A stretch of 64,000 bases of DNA from Chryseobacterium luteum (GCF_000737785.1 NZ_JPRO01000024.1:25664-89663); one strand, 5' to 3'; numbered from the stretch's first letter, positions 44,000 to 52,569 are shown. The notes: generated from the sequence alone by a model not told the origin. Numbers and translations are program-made.

Positions 44000-44100
44000 T
44001 TTTTTCGCGGGATATGTTCATTCAATTATCGTTTGAACAGGAAGTTTCAATGTCAGAATAGTATTTGCAAATCTGTTATTTGCTCACATTCTTTCCTTGA
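44000..44100. repeat. Repeat R2, copy A
   Basis: Shares TTTTTCGCGGGATA, then TTCATTCAATT, CGTTTGAACAGGAAGTTTCA, AGTATTTGCAAATCTGTTAT and CCTTGA with 63781-63930. Copy B has about 45 extra bases between the first two blocks. The repeat sits between the broken end of the cassette array and the SDR gene. Confidence 0.7.
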
Positions 44101-44107
44101 TATTAAA

Positions 44108-44135
44108 ATCCCTGTTTCCAAAAAGAAATAGGGAT
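44108..44135 (-). terminator. Hairpin beyond the minus-strand SDR gene
   Basis: ATCCCTGTTTC pairs with GAAATAGGGAT (one G-U) around a 6-nt loop, 45 bp past the SDR stop. The following T-run on the minus strand is weak. Confidence 0.55.
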
Positions 44136-44179
44136 ATATTAGAAATTTATACCGTTTTGCGTTATCTCTTTAACTACAC

Positions 44180-44932
44180 TTATTTAGCTAAATAAGTCAT
44201 ACCACCATCAACAAGAAGTTCAGCACCAAGCATAAACGAAGAATCATCAGAAGCTAAGAAAACCGCTGTTTTACCAATATCAGAAGGCTGCCCAATTCTG
44301 CCTGTCGGCATTACTCCTGCATAGTGTGTTTTTACAGCTTCAATTTGTTCTGCAGGTACAAACTTGTCAAAAGCTGGTGTATCTGTTGTACCTGGTGTTA
44401 TTACATTTGCTCTGATTTTTCGATCTAAAAGATCGCTTGAAAATGCTTTTGCAAAAAAGATAACCGCTGCTTTTGCAGCACCATACAACGTAAATGACGA
44501 ATATGCCCGATGTGCTGCATTTGAGCCGATAAGAATAATAGAGCCGCCATCATTCATATGGGGCAGTGCTTTATGAACCGTGAAGTAAACACTTTTAAGG
44601 TTTAAATCCATTGTCTTGTCATATTCTGCTTCACCAATAGTTGCCACAGTTCCTACGGTTCCACCACCCGCATTGGCTACAATCACGTCTATTTTGCCAA
44701 ATTTTTCGGCTGTTTCCTTAAACACTCTTTCAAGATCGGCGGGGTTGGTTACATCTGCATTTATGGCTATAAAATCATCTCCAAGTTGAGCCACAGCATT
44801 GGCTAGAGTTTCCGGATTTCTGCCGACAATAGCTCCTTTAGCACCTTCACTTTTAAATTCCTGGGCAATACCAAATCCGATACCGCTATTACCACCTGTA
44901 ATCACGGCAACCTTGTTTTTCAATTTACTCAT
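44180..44932 (-). CDS. Classical short-chain dehydrogenase/reductase
   Basis: 250 residues with all SDR marks: TGGNSGIGFG near residue 12 for NAD(P), NAGG (residue 88 region), the Ser in IILIGSNAAHRAYS, YGAAK as the YxxxK catalytic pair, and a C-terminal GAELLVDGG. Substrate unknown. It is divergent from an HxlR regulator and is the only minus-strand gene between the two cassette blocks, with no attC site of its own. It therefore entered by another route or belongs to the ancestral chromosome. Confidence 0.9.
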   Translation of the reverse strand: MSKLKNKVAVITGGNSGIGFGIAQEFKSEGAKGAIVGRNPETLANAVAQLGDDFIAINADVTNPADLERVFKETAEKFGKIDVIVANAGGGTVGTVATIGEAEYDKTMDLNLKSVYFTVHKALPHMNDGGSIILIGSNAAHRAYSSFTLYGAAKAAVIFFAKAFSSDLLDRKIRANVITPGTTDTPAFDKFVPAEQIEAVKTHYAGVMPTGRIGQPSDIGKTAVFLASDDSSFMLGAELLVDGGMTYLAK

Positions 44933-44974
44933 TATTTCTTTTTTTTAAGATTGAGCGACAAAGTTAGATGGTGT

Positions 44975-44993
44975 AAGTTACTTTTAGTAACTT
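44975..44993. promoter_or_regulatory. Probable HxlR operator
   Basis: AAGTTAC-tttta-GTAACTT is a perfect 7-bp inverted repeat midway between the divergent SDR and HxlR genes. More GTAAC words follow at 45011 and 45029, up to the HxlR start. Confidence 0.6.
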
Positions 44994-45035
44994 TATGCTG
45001 AAAAATAACAGTAACATAGAGATAACTAAGTAACA

Positions 45036-45392
45036 ATGGGATGTAAAATTGAAGAGTTTAAACAGGAACAAAAGAAGAGAATGAGAGCCGTCCAGGATTC
45101 AATGGACGTGCTGAACGGGAAATGGAAGATTGCTATTATTACCTCCATTTGCTGTTATGGAAAAAGACGGTTTTCTGATATACTGAATGACATAGAAGGG
45201 ATTTCCAACAGAATGCTGAGCAAAGAATTAAAGGAATTGGAGATAAACCAGTTAATTAAACGAACGGTTTTGGATACACAGCCCATCAGCGTTCAGTATG
45301 AACTTACAGAACATGGCGATACGCTACAAACCATTATCAGCAACCTTACAGATTGGGGAATTGTACACCGTAAGAAGATTGTGGGAAGCTAA
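45036..45392 (+). CDS. HxlR-family transcriptional regulator
   Basis: 118 residues with MDVLNGKWKIAIITSICCYGKRRFSDILNDIEGISNRMLSKELKELEINQLIKR and the final WGIVHRKK. Cys3 near the start and the Cys-Cys pair in SICCYG could be redox-active, as in HypR/QorR-like members that respond to quinones or aldehydes. Divergent from the SDR, with an inverted repeat between. The expected circuit is de-repression of the SDR by a reactive compound. Confidence 0.88.
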   Translation: MGCKIEEFKQEQKKRMRAVQDSMDVLNGKWKIAIITSICCYGKRRFSDILNDIEGISNRMLSKELKELEINQLIKRTVLDTQPISVQYELTEHGDTLQTIISNLTDWGIVHRKKIVGS

Positions 45393-45514
45393 ATTCGTTC
45401 ATTGTTGTGTGTATTTCAGAGGTGCTTTGAATATCTCACATATATCAATGAATTTGGCTAAATTAAAATTAGCATGGTCAGTATTTATATTGAGCGGGCA
45501 ATTCAACAGAGCAG

Positions 45515-45892
45515 TTAAGATATTGCTTACGAAATGGGGATATCGATAAAAAGAGTGGAGGAAATATTACCAAAGCACTGAAACATTTGAGGAAAGAACT
45601 GGTATGCATGTGTGTCGCTGGTGATTTTACTTGAGAAGATATGATTTTCACGAAATTACTTTTTTTATTTGGAAAGATTGCTATATTTATTGATGCTATA
45701 GATATATAAGTGTGTAGTTAATAAATAACTTAACTTTTACTAAAACAACGCCAACAACAAATACTAACTAAAAACACAAAGTCTTGAGAACACTTACTTA
45801 TTCCAAATTATTTCTAAGCTCTTAAAAAGCACAAAAAGATATAAATATTTACAAGTAACTACAAACGAAAAAGTTACGCTAATCCAAAAGTT
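45515..45892 (+). repeat. Leader repeat, copy B (attI-like end)
   Basis: Second copy of 37177-37538. It begins in the sigma-factor text (GATATTGCTTACGAAATGGG; here frameshifted), shares TTTATTGATGCTAT, CAACAAATACTAACTAAA, AAGATATAAATATTTACAAG and CGCTAATC, and ends at GTT (45890-45892), after which the copies differ completely. Substitutions and small gaps show the duplication is not very recent. Confidence 0.75.
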
Positions 45893-45945
45893 GTGCATCA
45901 TTTTACAAAAACAGCACTCAAGAAACAAAATCCTGACAAATTTAA

Positions 45946-47025
45946 ATGAAAATATTTCCAGTAAAATCTATACTAAAACCCATTTTCTTTTTTCTACTTA
46001 CCTTTTTTAATTCTTGTACATATATGAAAAATCAAACAGAAGAAATCATTAATCTAAACAGAACAAAGCTTAATGAAGATTTGAAAAAGTTAGAAAACGA
46101 AAAAACAATCACTCAAAGTGAATCTAAACAAATCCACGAAAGGCTCAATTCGGATTTAGATTATTATTTAAAACATCAGGATATTGATTTTGCAGGATTG
46201 GAAAAAATGTTCTTTGAAACCACCAAGAGTTTCGAGAATATCAAGGTTAATCAATCTATATTTTTAATGATTATGTCTACTTATGGTAATATTACAAGCC
46301 AAATTGCAATGCGCCAGTTCCCTATGAAACAAGAAGACTATGCGATACAAACGCAACTAAATAATGTAATGAATAATTGGTTTGATAACTATCAAAATGA
46401 TAGCGAAAAAATAGCAGACCTAATTTCGCAAATCAACAAACAAAAACAAACTAAAATTTATTCAGATATTTCTTCATCTGAATATGACGATATTATTTCG
46501 ACAGTTAATAGTATTAAAAATGATACGGCAATTTCCGACGACGAACTAAAGAAAATATTGACAGAAGGAATGTTGAAATATTGCAACAAAAGCAATGAAA
46601 GTAATCTTGCAATCCTTAATATTTATGGCGGAATTGACAGAATTAAAAAACTCGGAATAGACAAACAACTTTCCGACATTTATCAAAAGAAATGCACAAA
46701 ACCGAAAGAACTAAGTTATTCTGAAATTAAACAACAGGTTTCAAGTAGGTTCAAAATGTTGCTAACAGAGGATATGATTACGCAACAAAATTTTGAGAAT
46801 TATACTAAAACAATTATTCAAGATGTTGAGTTTTGTGAAAAAAACACAGACAAAACACAAATAAAAGCACAACTACTATCAAGTTTGAAAAAACTAAAAA
46901 AAGCAGAACTTGATACAGAAGACAGAGAAGCAATAACGGATTGGTATTTTATTCTTTCTCAAAAAAGTGAAGTCGACATAAAAAGTGATTTGAATAAATG
47001 GCTCTACGATTTTGACCCGAATTAA
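45946..47025 (+). CDS. Cassette 8: lipoprotein with DUF4844-like C-terminus
   Basis: 359 residues. Signal with lipobox FNSC (Cys24), then a long helical mature region (EEIINLNRTKLNEDLKKLENEK). The end, LKKAELDTEDREAITDWYFIL then DIKSDLNKWLYDF, resembles DUF4844 domains; confidence is moderate. Envelope-anchored, function unknown. The first gene behind leader copy B, so it holds the position most expressed in an integron, if the leader contains a promoter. Confidence 0.68.
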   Translation: MKIFPVKSILKPIFFFLLTFFNSCTYMKNQTEEIINLNRTKLNEDLKKLENEKTITQSESKQIHERLNSDLDYYLKHQDIDFAGLEKMFFETTKSFENIKVNQSIFLMIMSTYGNITSQIAMRQFPMKQEDYAIQTQLNNVMNNWFDNYQNDSEKIADLISQINKQKQTKIYSDISSSEYDDIISTVNSIKNDTAISDDELKKILTEGMLKYCNKSNESNLAILNIYGGIDRIKKLGIDKQLSDIYQKKCTKPKELSYSEIKQQVSSRFKMLLTEDMITQQNFENYTKTIIQDVEFCEKNTDKTQIKAQLLSSLKKLKKAELDTEDREAITDWYFILSQKSEVDIKSDLNKWLYDFDPN

Positions 47026-47035
47026 AAAAACGAAT

Positions 47036-47089
47036 ACATAACAAGGGTTTGGCAATAGTGGGGCCAGACTGAGCCCCAAAACGTTATGT
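47036..47089 (+). repeat. attC-like site 8, minimal form
   Basis: Only 54 bp from ACATAAC to GTTATGT. The arms AAGGGTTTGGC and GCCCCAAAACGTT remain while the long middle is gone. Both core sites are intact, so it could still fold and recombine; known attC sites go down to roughly this size. Confidence 0.75.
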
Positions 47090-47122
47090 GCTTATTTAGA
47101 ACACCTTCATAATAAAAATAAA

Positions 47123-47863
47123 ATGAATAGATTTGAAAATAAAACAATCCTAATTACAGGAGGAACAAGTGGAATTGGATTGGCAGGAGCAGAAAGACTG
47201 ATAAAAGAAGGTGCAAAAGTTTTAATAACAGGACGGACGGAAAAACACCTAAAAATTGCTGCCGAAAAATTAGGCAAAAATGCAATAATCATAGACGATA
47301 ATGCCGAAGATGAAGAATCGCCAAACCGACTTACTTCTGCCGTGGAAAAAATTGGAAAACTTGACGGACTTTGGTTAAATGCAGCTTATGCAATTGGAGG
47401 AAATTTAGATGAAATGAACAAAGAAACAATAGAGAAAATGTTTCGTGTAAATGTCGTTTCGCCAATGTTACAAATGGGTGTTTTATCCAAACATATTAAA
47501 GACGGAGGTTCTGTTTTGGTAACTTCATCAAGTGCCGTTTACGAAGGGCAATCTTCTGTGTCATTATATTCAGCAAGTAAAGCGGCGATTTTAGCAGCTG
47601 CCCGTTGTTGGGCTACGGAACTCGCACCACGAAAAATCAGAGTAAATTCCTTGGTACCAGGACCAATTTCGAGTAATCTTCGTTCAGCACTTCCTAATGA
47701 TTTACGCCAACAATTTGAAGAAGAACTTGCTGAAGTTGTATTATTAAAACGTGTTGGAAATCCGGAAGAAGCCGCGGCAGTAGCAGTATTTTTATTATCT
47801 GACGAAGCAAGTTATGTAACAGGGAGTCAGTATGTTGTTGATGGCGGATTACTAATGATCTGA
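47123..47863 (+). CDS. Cassette 9: classical short-chain dehydrogenase/reductase
   Basis: 246 residues and intact: TGGTSGIGLA at residues 12-21, the catalytic Ser in VLVTSSSAVYEG, YSASKAA as the YxxxK pair, VPGPISS, and a final GSQYVVDGG. The substrate is unknown; similar enzymes handle glucose, quinones or hydroxysteroids. It is the only gene between attC sites 8 and 9 and so a cassette-borne metabolic enzyme. Different from the minus-strand SDR at 44180. Confidence 0.88.
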   Translation: MNRFENKTILITGGTSGIGLAGAERLIKEGAKVLITGRTEKHLKIAAEKLGKNAIIIDDNAEDEESPNRLTSAVEKIGKLDGLWLNAAYAIGGNLDEMNKETIEKMFRVNVVSPMLQMGVLSKHIKDGGSVLVTSSSAVYEGQSSVSLYSASKAAILAAARCWATELAPRKIRVNSLVPGPISSNLRSALPNDLRQQFEEELAEVVLLKRVGNPEEAAAVAVFLLSDEASYVTGSQYVVDGGLLMI

Positions 47864-47871
47864 AAAAGAAT

Positions 47872-47991
47872 AGCATACAAAAAGGTATTACATCAGACGG
47901 GCTGAAGTGCGAAACTCAACGGAAATTTTTCAATTAAACAATAGTAGTACTGTCAACTTTGTGCTTTAACCTAACCACCAAAACGTTAGTA
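47872..47991 (+). repeat. attC-like recombination site 9
   Basis: The left end has decayed (AGCATACAAAAAGG where CATACTAACAAGG is expected). It keeps the middle GACGGGCTGAAGTGC and TTTTTCAATTAAAC as in site 5, and has an intact right end CCACCAAAACGTTAGTAG. Confidence 0.68.
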
Positions 47992-48025
47992 GACATATTT
48001 TGAAAAAAAAATATTAAATAAAAAA

Positions 48026-48991
48026 ATGACTAGAAAAATTAGATTTATATTTTACATTTTATGTGTTGTGCAATGTACTCTCTTTTCAAACTGTAGTAAT
48101 GGACAGAATACAAAAAATATTGCTGGAGAATACGATAATGGTCTTTACATTTTTGACGACAATACTTTTATGGCAGGAGGAGTAAACGCTGTTGTATTCG
48201 GCACTGTTGAAGTAAATGGGAATATTATTACGCTGATTAAACATCATCCAAAACAAAAATTTGCTTTATATGGCAGACAAGTGGGTACGAGATTGTACGG
48301 TAATACTATTATGTTTCAAGGATTTGAAGACAATGGTCTGGTAAATTTATCAGAAAACAATAATCCGCCAAAAGTGATGCGCAGAGTATTTAATGCAGAC
48401 GCAAATTGTGTGGATTGGCCCAGTTTTTATGATAACGGAGAGGATTGTAAAGAAATTTATTTCGCAGATAAAAATGACCCTCAATTATACAAATTTGAAC
48501 TTCCAAAAGGTGTTAGAGATTTCGTGGCATTCCGATTTGATTTTGAAGATAATCCAATTTTATACGAACCAATTGTAGCAAAAGTAGCTGATGATTTTAA
48601 CTCGATTTCATTCGCTGCCAATGGTGAAAAAATCGCAAAGAAACCACTTACAAAAAAAATATTGCAGACAAAAGATATGGTAATGTCTATGTATGAAAGA
48701 GCTTACCCAGAGGGAAAATATTATTATTGCAATCCTGCGTATAACATATTCGAAGAAACTGGAATTAACATCAGTAATTACAAAGAAATCGGCACTAAAG
48801 AAGAAGGAGTGTTACAATTAAAAGGAAGCAAAAGATATGAACCTGGGGCTGAAAACAGATTGAAATTTGATTATCACTCGGATGAAATTATTTACCGATA
48901 CGAGAAGATAGAAGCTAAAGTTATTTCAAATATGGATTTTTCCATCAATAATAAATCCATTTTCACATTCGTTTGTGGAACACAAGAATAA
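48026..48991 (+). CDS. Cassette 10: lipoprotein, 321 aa
   Basis: Signal peptide with lipobox FSNC (Cys23), followed by a beta-rich domain (NIAGEYDNGLYIFDDNTFMAGG, FGTVEVNGNIITLIKHH) and a cysteine-containing middle (DANCVDWPSFYDNGEDCKEIYF). The end carries more beta strands. I do not recognise the family. The beginning resembles domains that report on food-like or stress ligands only in style. Envelope lipoprotein, function unknown. Confidence 0.68.
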   Translation: MTRKIRFIFYILCVVQCTLFSNCSNGQNTKNIAGEYDNGLYIFDDNTFMAGGVNAVVFGTVEVNGNIITLIKHHPKQKFALYGRQVGTRLYGNTIMFQGFEDNGLVNLSENNNPPKVMRRVFNADANCVDWPSFYDNGEDCKEIYFADKNDPQLYKFELPKGVRDFVAFRFDFEDNPILYEPIVAKVADDFNSISFAANGEKIAKKPLTKKILQTKDMVMSMYERAYPEGKYYYCNPAYNIFEETGINISNYKEIGTKEEGVLQLKGSKRYEPGAENRLKFDYHSDEIIYRYEKIEAKVISNMDFSINNKSIFTFVCGTQE

Positions 48992-49089
48992 GATTAGTAA
49001 TTCTTGGTTAAATAACACGCAATATATTTGCTATCAAGGTTTTCAAGAAAGAGTTTGGTGTAAATGCTTCCGCAGTATGAGCTTAAAAA

Positions 49090-49192
49090 GCTTAAGTACT
49101 TTTATGAAATATTTGTACAAAGTTCCGTATTAGAAATTTCATTGAACTTTAGTGCCAAAAACTCCAAAAACAGTACAAACAAAACATTAGCA
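49090..49192 (+). repeat. Degenerate attC-like site 10, right half
   Basis: TTAAGTACTTTTATGAAAT and ATTGAACTTTAGTGCCAAAA match the middle and right of site 6, and ACATTAGCAATT stands where ACGTTAGCAA would end the site. The left half is lost. Confidence 0.55.
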
Positions 49193-49200
49193 ATTTTAGA

Positions 49201-49640
49201 GATTGGAGGCAAAAACCGCATGCTGAAGATTGGATTCTCTATCCTGAAAACCTCTCAACCCAGCTTTTTTTGGATGAAGTTGCCCTTTCTGATGACGAAT
49301 TGTACACCGTGCTCACTTCCAAAAATGCAAAAGGAAGTATGGTTGCTATCATTAAAGGAACCAAGAGCGATACGGTGATAGAAAACCTTTTAAAAATCGC
49401 TAGAAAATCCAGACTGAAAGTAAAAAGAAATGACACTCGACATGGTAGGTTCTATGAAGTTGATTGCCAAAAGATGTTTCCCCAATGCGACACAGGTTGT
49501 GGATAGATTTCACATTCAAAAACTCGCCATAGAAGCATTGCAGGAAATCAGGATACAAAATCGTTGGGAAGCCATTGATTTAGAAAACACAATGCTCGCA
49601 AGTTTTGAGATTGATCCAAGAGAAGGGATTTGTTGATATA
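49201..49640 (+). pseudogene. ISAon1/ISL3-type transposase remnant
   Basis: Middle part of a DDE transposase: HAEDWILYPENLSTQLFLDE, then SDDELYTVLTSKNAKG and VAIIKGTKSDTVIENLLKIA in one frame. After a frameshift near 49425 it continues TLDMVGSMKLIAKRCFPNAT and RFHIQKLAIEALQEIRIQNR. Both ends are missing; it begins directly behind the decayed attC 10. Inactive. Confidence 0.75.
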
Positions 49641-50112
49641 CGAAAAAAAAGAGAGTCTTCTTAGTGAAGACCCTACCAGCGGGTTTGAAGGTATCACAGT
49701 CGAACACCTCATATCTATTTTAACTTTTTTAGACAAACTAGCTTAATCTAACAAACCCTTAAATAGGTTCAATGTTTACAAGAGAAATGGTACACCTGAT
49801 AAGGGATTTCAATGCCAAACTTAAAAAAAACAGTAATAAATTAAGATCCATTATCAAAGATCCTATTGAAATGCGTTCCTGTCGCTTCATCATATCCTTT
49901 TCATAGTATTAAATCTAATAGCTTTTCATGAATTATACGGGCAGCCTCTTTATAAACTACATGGGAATTATTAGTATTAAAACATTTTGTATAATGTTTA
50001 ACAAACTAAATTTAATAATTTTAATTTGTCTGAAAAACAGGGAGTTTACCGGTACACTTTGTATCAAAAAATGAACATGGTTCTCTTCATAATCAATTTC
50101 TAAAAAATGAAT
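49641..50112. other. Gene-free stretch with IS debris
   Basis: No intact gene. Short coding-like scraps remain (for example near 49655-49740 and 49775-49870) that could be further transposase pieces. They are too short to name. Confidence 0.35.
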
Positions 50113-50298
50113 TTAATAGCGATGAGATAATTTAGTACATATTTCTTTTAATCCAGCCTCAACTTCCTCAGTAATACCCAAATTAATGTATTTCACAGAA
50201 AAAACAATATGGTAAAGCAGTAAGGTTTTATTATGTCTTTTCAGAATATGATCGTCCATAAAACCAAAGCTACAGTTTTTATTATTTTGAAAAACCAT
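50113..50298 (-). pseudogene. IS200-like transposase remnant
   Basis: The minus-strand frame contains HILKRHNKTLLLYHIVFSVK and TEEVEAGLKEICTKLSHRY, close to the N-terminal part of IS200/REP-type Y1 transposases (usually KTLLLYHIVFPVKYR). It stops after HRY; the HUH and tyrosine motifs are missing, so it is dead. Confidence 0.65.
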
Positions 50299-50362
50299 GC
50301 GTTTTTCAAACTTTTCCTCTTTTAACCCCGAGGCAGAGCACTCGAGGAATTCTTTGATTAAA

Positions 50363-51985
50363 TTATGCTTCTTCTATTACTTCAGAAATAAAAAATTCTA
50401 ATTCCTGACGTTCATATAATTCAGGATATTGATAACCGTTTATAAAAATATTAGGGGTAAAATTAAAATCGTATATATCACAAAATTCATTTTGAGTTTG
50501 TAAGGTTTCATCAATTGCTGTTTCCTGTTTGGTAGATCTATAATTTTTTATAAAATTTTGAGCATAGGTTTTATCTTCAAACAAGAGATTCATTTCTTTT
50601 TCAAATTCATAATCTCCTTTTTCAAGGTAAATAGTGTGCAGGTTTCTATACAGATTTAGATTTATATCATTTTTGTTTACAGCGAAAATTATTTGGATTT
50701 TACTGTTTTTATGATGTTGTGAGTATATAGATTGTAAAATTTTATGTGCTTCTTTACAATGTCCGCAAAATGGACTTGTGATGATTTGAATAGTAGTGTC
50801 TGCTTCTTTATTTCCTAAGATAATTGAGTAGTTAGTGATAGGAAAATCTATTTTTTTACTTTCTAATAATTGAGATTTAAAAAGTTTGTAATTTCTTTTA
50901 AAACGTAAATTTTCCACATTCTGCTTTTTTAATTCTTTGTTTTTAAGGAATATGGACTTTATTAACACCCAAAAAGATGTAAAAAGTAGAATAACAGAGA
51001 TTAATAATAGATATAAACCACCACGACCATCGGATACCAATACTTTTAAAGAGTTAAATGCCCCTGCGTCAATTAATTTATAGTTGTAAAGCAAATTACC
51101 GTAAACTACAAACATTTCTAAATATAAAACTGCAATTATAGCTAAACACAACGGACACCAATTTTTTTCTACTTTCCATTGATAGTAAATAGATAAAAAG
51201 CTGATAGGAATGATAGGAAGCAAGAAAAAAGAAGCAAAAAACAGGAAATTAGAAAATTGGTTGAGCAATGCAAAAACGATAAGTAATGCAGTTTGCGAGG
51301 CAAAAAATACAATGCTTATATCACTTAAATTTACTTTCTCAAAAAGTTTCCATTTTTTAGAAGTAAGTACATTTTCACAACTTGTTCCATGGCTTACATT
51401 ACAAAATTTGGATGCAAGTCCTTCTTTTAAACCCAGTATTTGTCGAAAAGTTTCGATGGAAAAATAAAGTCCTATCAAAGTTGTAATTAAAAGCAATGAA
51501 ACCTCACCCCAGCTCTTTCCAAAAGAGAGGGAGTAGCTACAGACTGTAATAAATAATAATGTGGCAGAAATTGCTAATAACGCATATTTTAACAAATAAT
51601 TTTTTGAACTAGTCTCTTTAAAATCTTCTTCTTTTTCTGCTAATAATACAATGTTTTGAAAATTCTTTGTGAAATTCTCCAAAGTTTCATTCTTATTATC
51701 AACTTCTAAAGATGCTTTTGTTTTTTGTACGAAAGAAAATTGCTCTCCATTTTTTTCATTTTTCACTAAAGCAATAAAATTAGTAGGCAACTCTTGTATT
51801 TGTTCATTGCTAATTTTAAAGGCCATATTATTGACTTTAAAAAAGCGCAAAGTATCGCTTACCGCCAATAAACTGGGATAATCAGGATGTGATGAAAACT
51901 GATACTCAAATTCTGCTTTGTCAACAGCAATAGTTATGTTTTTAAGATACTGAAAAACAGCATTTAAATTATTTTTTTCGATCAT
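50363..51985 (-). CDS. VKOR-thioredoxin fusion with Cys-less C39-like domain
   Basis: 540 residues in three parts. Residues 1-100 match the fold pattern of peptidase C39 domains (HPDYPSLLAVSDTLRFFKVN, then NFIALVKN) but hold no cysteine, so no protease nucleophile. Residues 130-345 are a five-span VKOR domain with loop cysteines Cys195 and Cys203 and the active CPLC at 277-280. Residues 370-540 are a periplasmic thioredoxin/DsbA-like domain with CGHC at 407-410 and a cis-Pro (FTPNIF). The enzyme would make disulfides in exported proteins and pass electrons to quinone. It is last in the operon, 12 nt after the oxygenase; its likely client is the Cys-rich peptide. Confidence 0.9.
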   Translation of the reverse strand: MIEKNNLNAVFQYLKNITIAVDKAEFEYQFSSHPDYPSLLAVSDTLRFFKVNNMAFKISNEQIQELPTNFIALVKNEKNGEQFSFVQKTKASLEVDNKNETLENFTKNFQNIVLLAEKEEDFKETSSKNYLLKYALLAISATLLFITVCSYSLSFGKSWGEVSLLLITTLIGLYFSIETFRQILGLKEGLASKFCNVSHGTSCENVLTSKKWKLFEKVNLSDISIVFFASQTALLIVFALLNQFSNFLFFASFFLLPIIPISFLSIYYQWKVEKNWCPLCLAIIAVLYLEMFVVYGNLLYNYKLIDAGAFNSLKVLVSDGRGGLYLLLISVILLFTSFWVLIKSIFLKNKELKKQNVENLRFKRNYKLFKSQLLESKKIDFPITNYSIILGNKEADTTIQIITSPFCGHCKEAHKILQSIYSQHHKNSKIQIIFAVNKNDINLNLYRNLHTIYLEKGDYEFEKEMNLLFEDKTYAQNFIKNYRSTKQETAIDETLQTQNEFCDIYDFNFTPNIFINGYQYPELYERQELEFFISEVIEEA

Positions 51986-51997
51986 AGAATTGAATTT

Positions 51998-52567
51998 TTA
52001 GGGGTTCTTTTTAAATATCACATCGCCTCTAAGAACATACTTTATACCTGATGTAATTTTTTCACCAGAATGAAGTTGATTATGAGGGAATGTAACTATA
52101 CTACCTAATGTTGGCTTTATTTCAAAATCATTAAATTTTGTATTACCACCTGTAAAATCATCATTTAGATAGATTAGTATTGAGTAAAAAGTCCTAACAT
52201 CATCAGATATGATGGTACTCATATCAATATGTTCTATAAACTCATCATTTATAAAATATTTATAAAGTCTAAATGATTTATTTATCCCTATTGGTAAATG
52301 TCCTTCAAGTTTTAACACTGAAAAATCTAAATTACTCCAAATTAAATCTGATAGTTCTGTACTTTCAAGATTTAATCTTTTACTATTTCTTTCAGCAAGG
52401 TTTTTTAAAAGAGCATCATCATAATCTATTTTTTCTTCATTAGATAAATTTGTAGTATTATATTGTGTTTCAAATTCTTTTACAACAAAATCACATATAT
52501 CTTTAGTCCAAAATTTATTTATCCCCCATACTTGATATTCTTGTGAAATACATTTTAATTTTCTCAT
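51998..52567 (-). CDS. 2OG-Fe(II) oxygenase, prolyl-hydroxylase-like
   Basis: 189 residues, no signal peptide, so cytoplasmic. The double-stranded beta-helix of the P4Hc type carries iron ligands H113 and D115 (FIEHIDMS) and H166 (PHNQLHSGEKITSGIKYVLR), with Arg180 as the probable 2-oxoglutarate binder. Spacing is normal. Such enzymes hydroxylate Pro, Asp or Asn side chains in proteins or peptides. It begins 2 nt after tlpA and ends 12 nt before the VKOR gene, so it is part of the peptide operon. The peptide has two prolines, an Asp and an Asn as possible targets; that is inference. Confidence 0.88.
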   Translation of the reverse strand: MRKLKCISQEYQVWGINKFWTKDICDFVVKEFETQYNTTNLSNEEKIDYDDALLKNLAERNSKRLNLESTELSDLIWSNLDFSVLKLEGHLPIGINKSFRLYKYFINDEFIEHIDMSTIISDDVRTFYSILIYLNDDFTGGNTKFNDFEIKPTLGSIVTFPHNQLHSGEKITSGIKYVLRGDVIFKKNP

Positions 52568-52569
52568 TT

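Noticed and set aside
37177..49192. CRISPR-like interpretation of the regularly spaced repeats
   Set aside because: The repeats are about 130 bp, imperfect and separated by whole genes; they show attC features, not short identical repeats with spacers.
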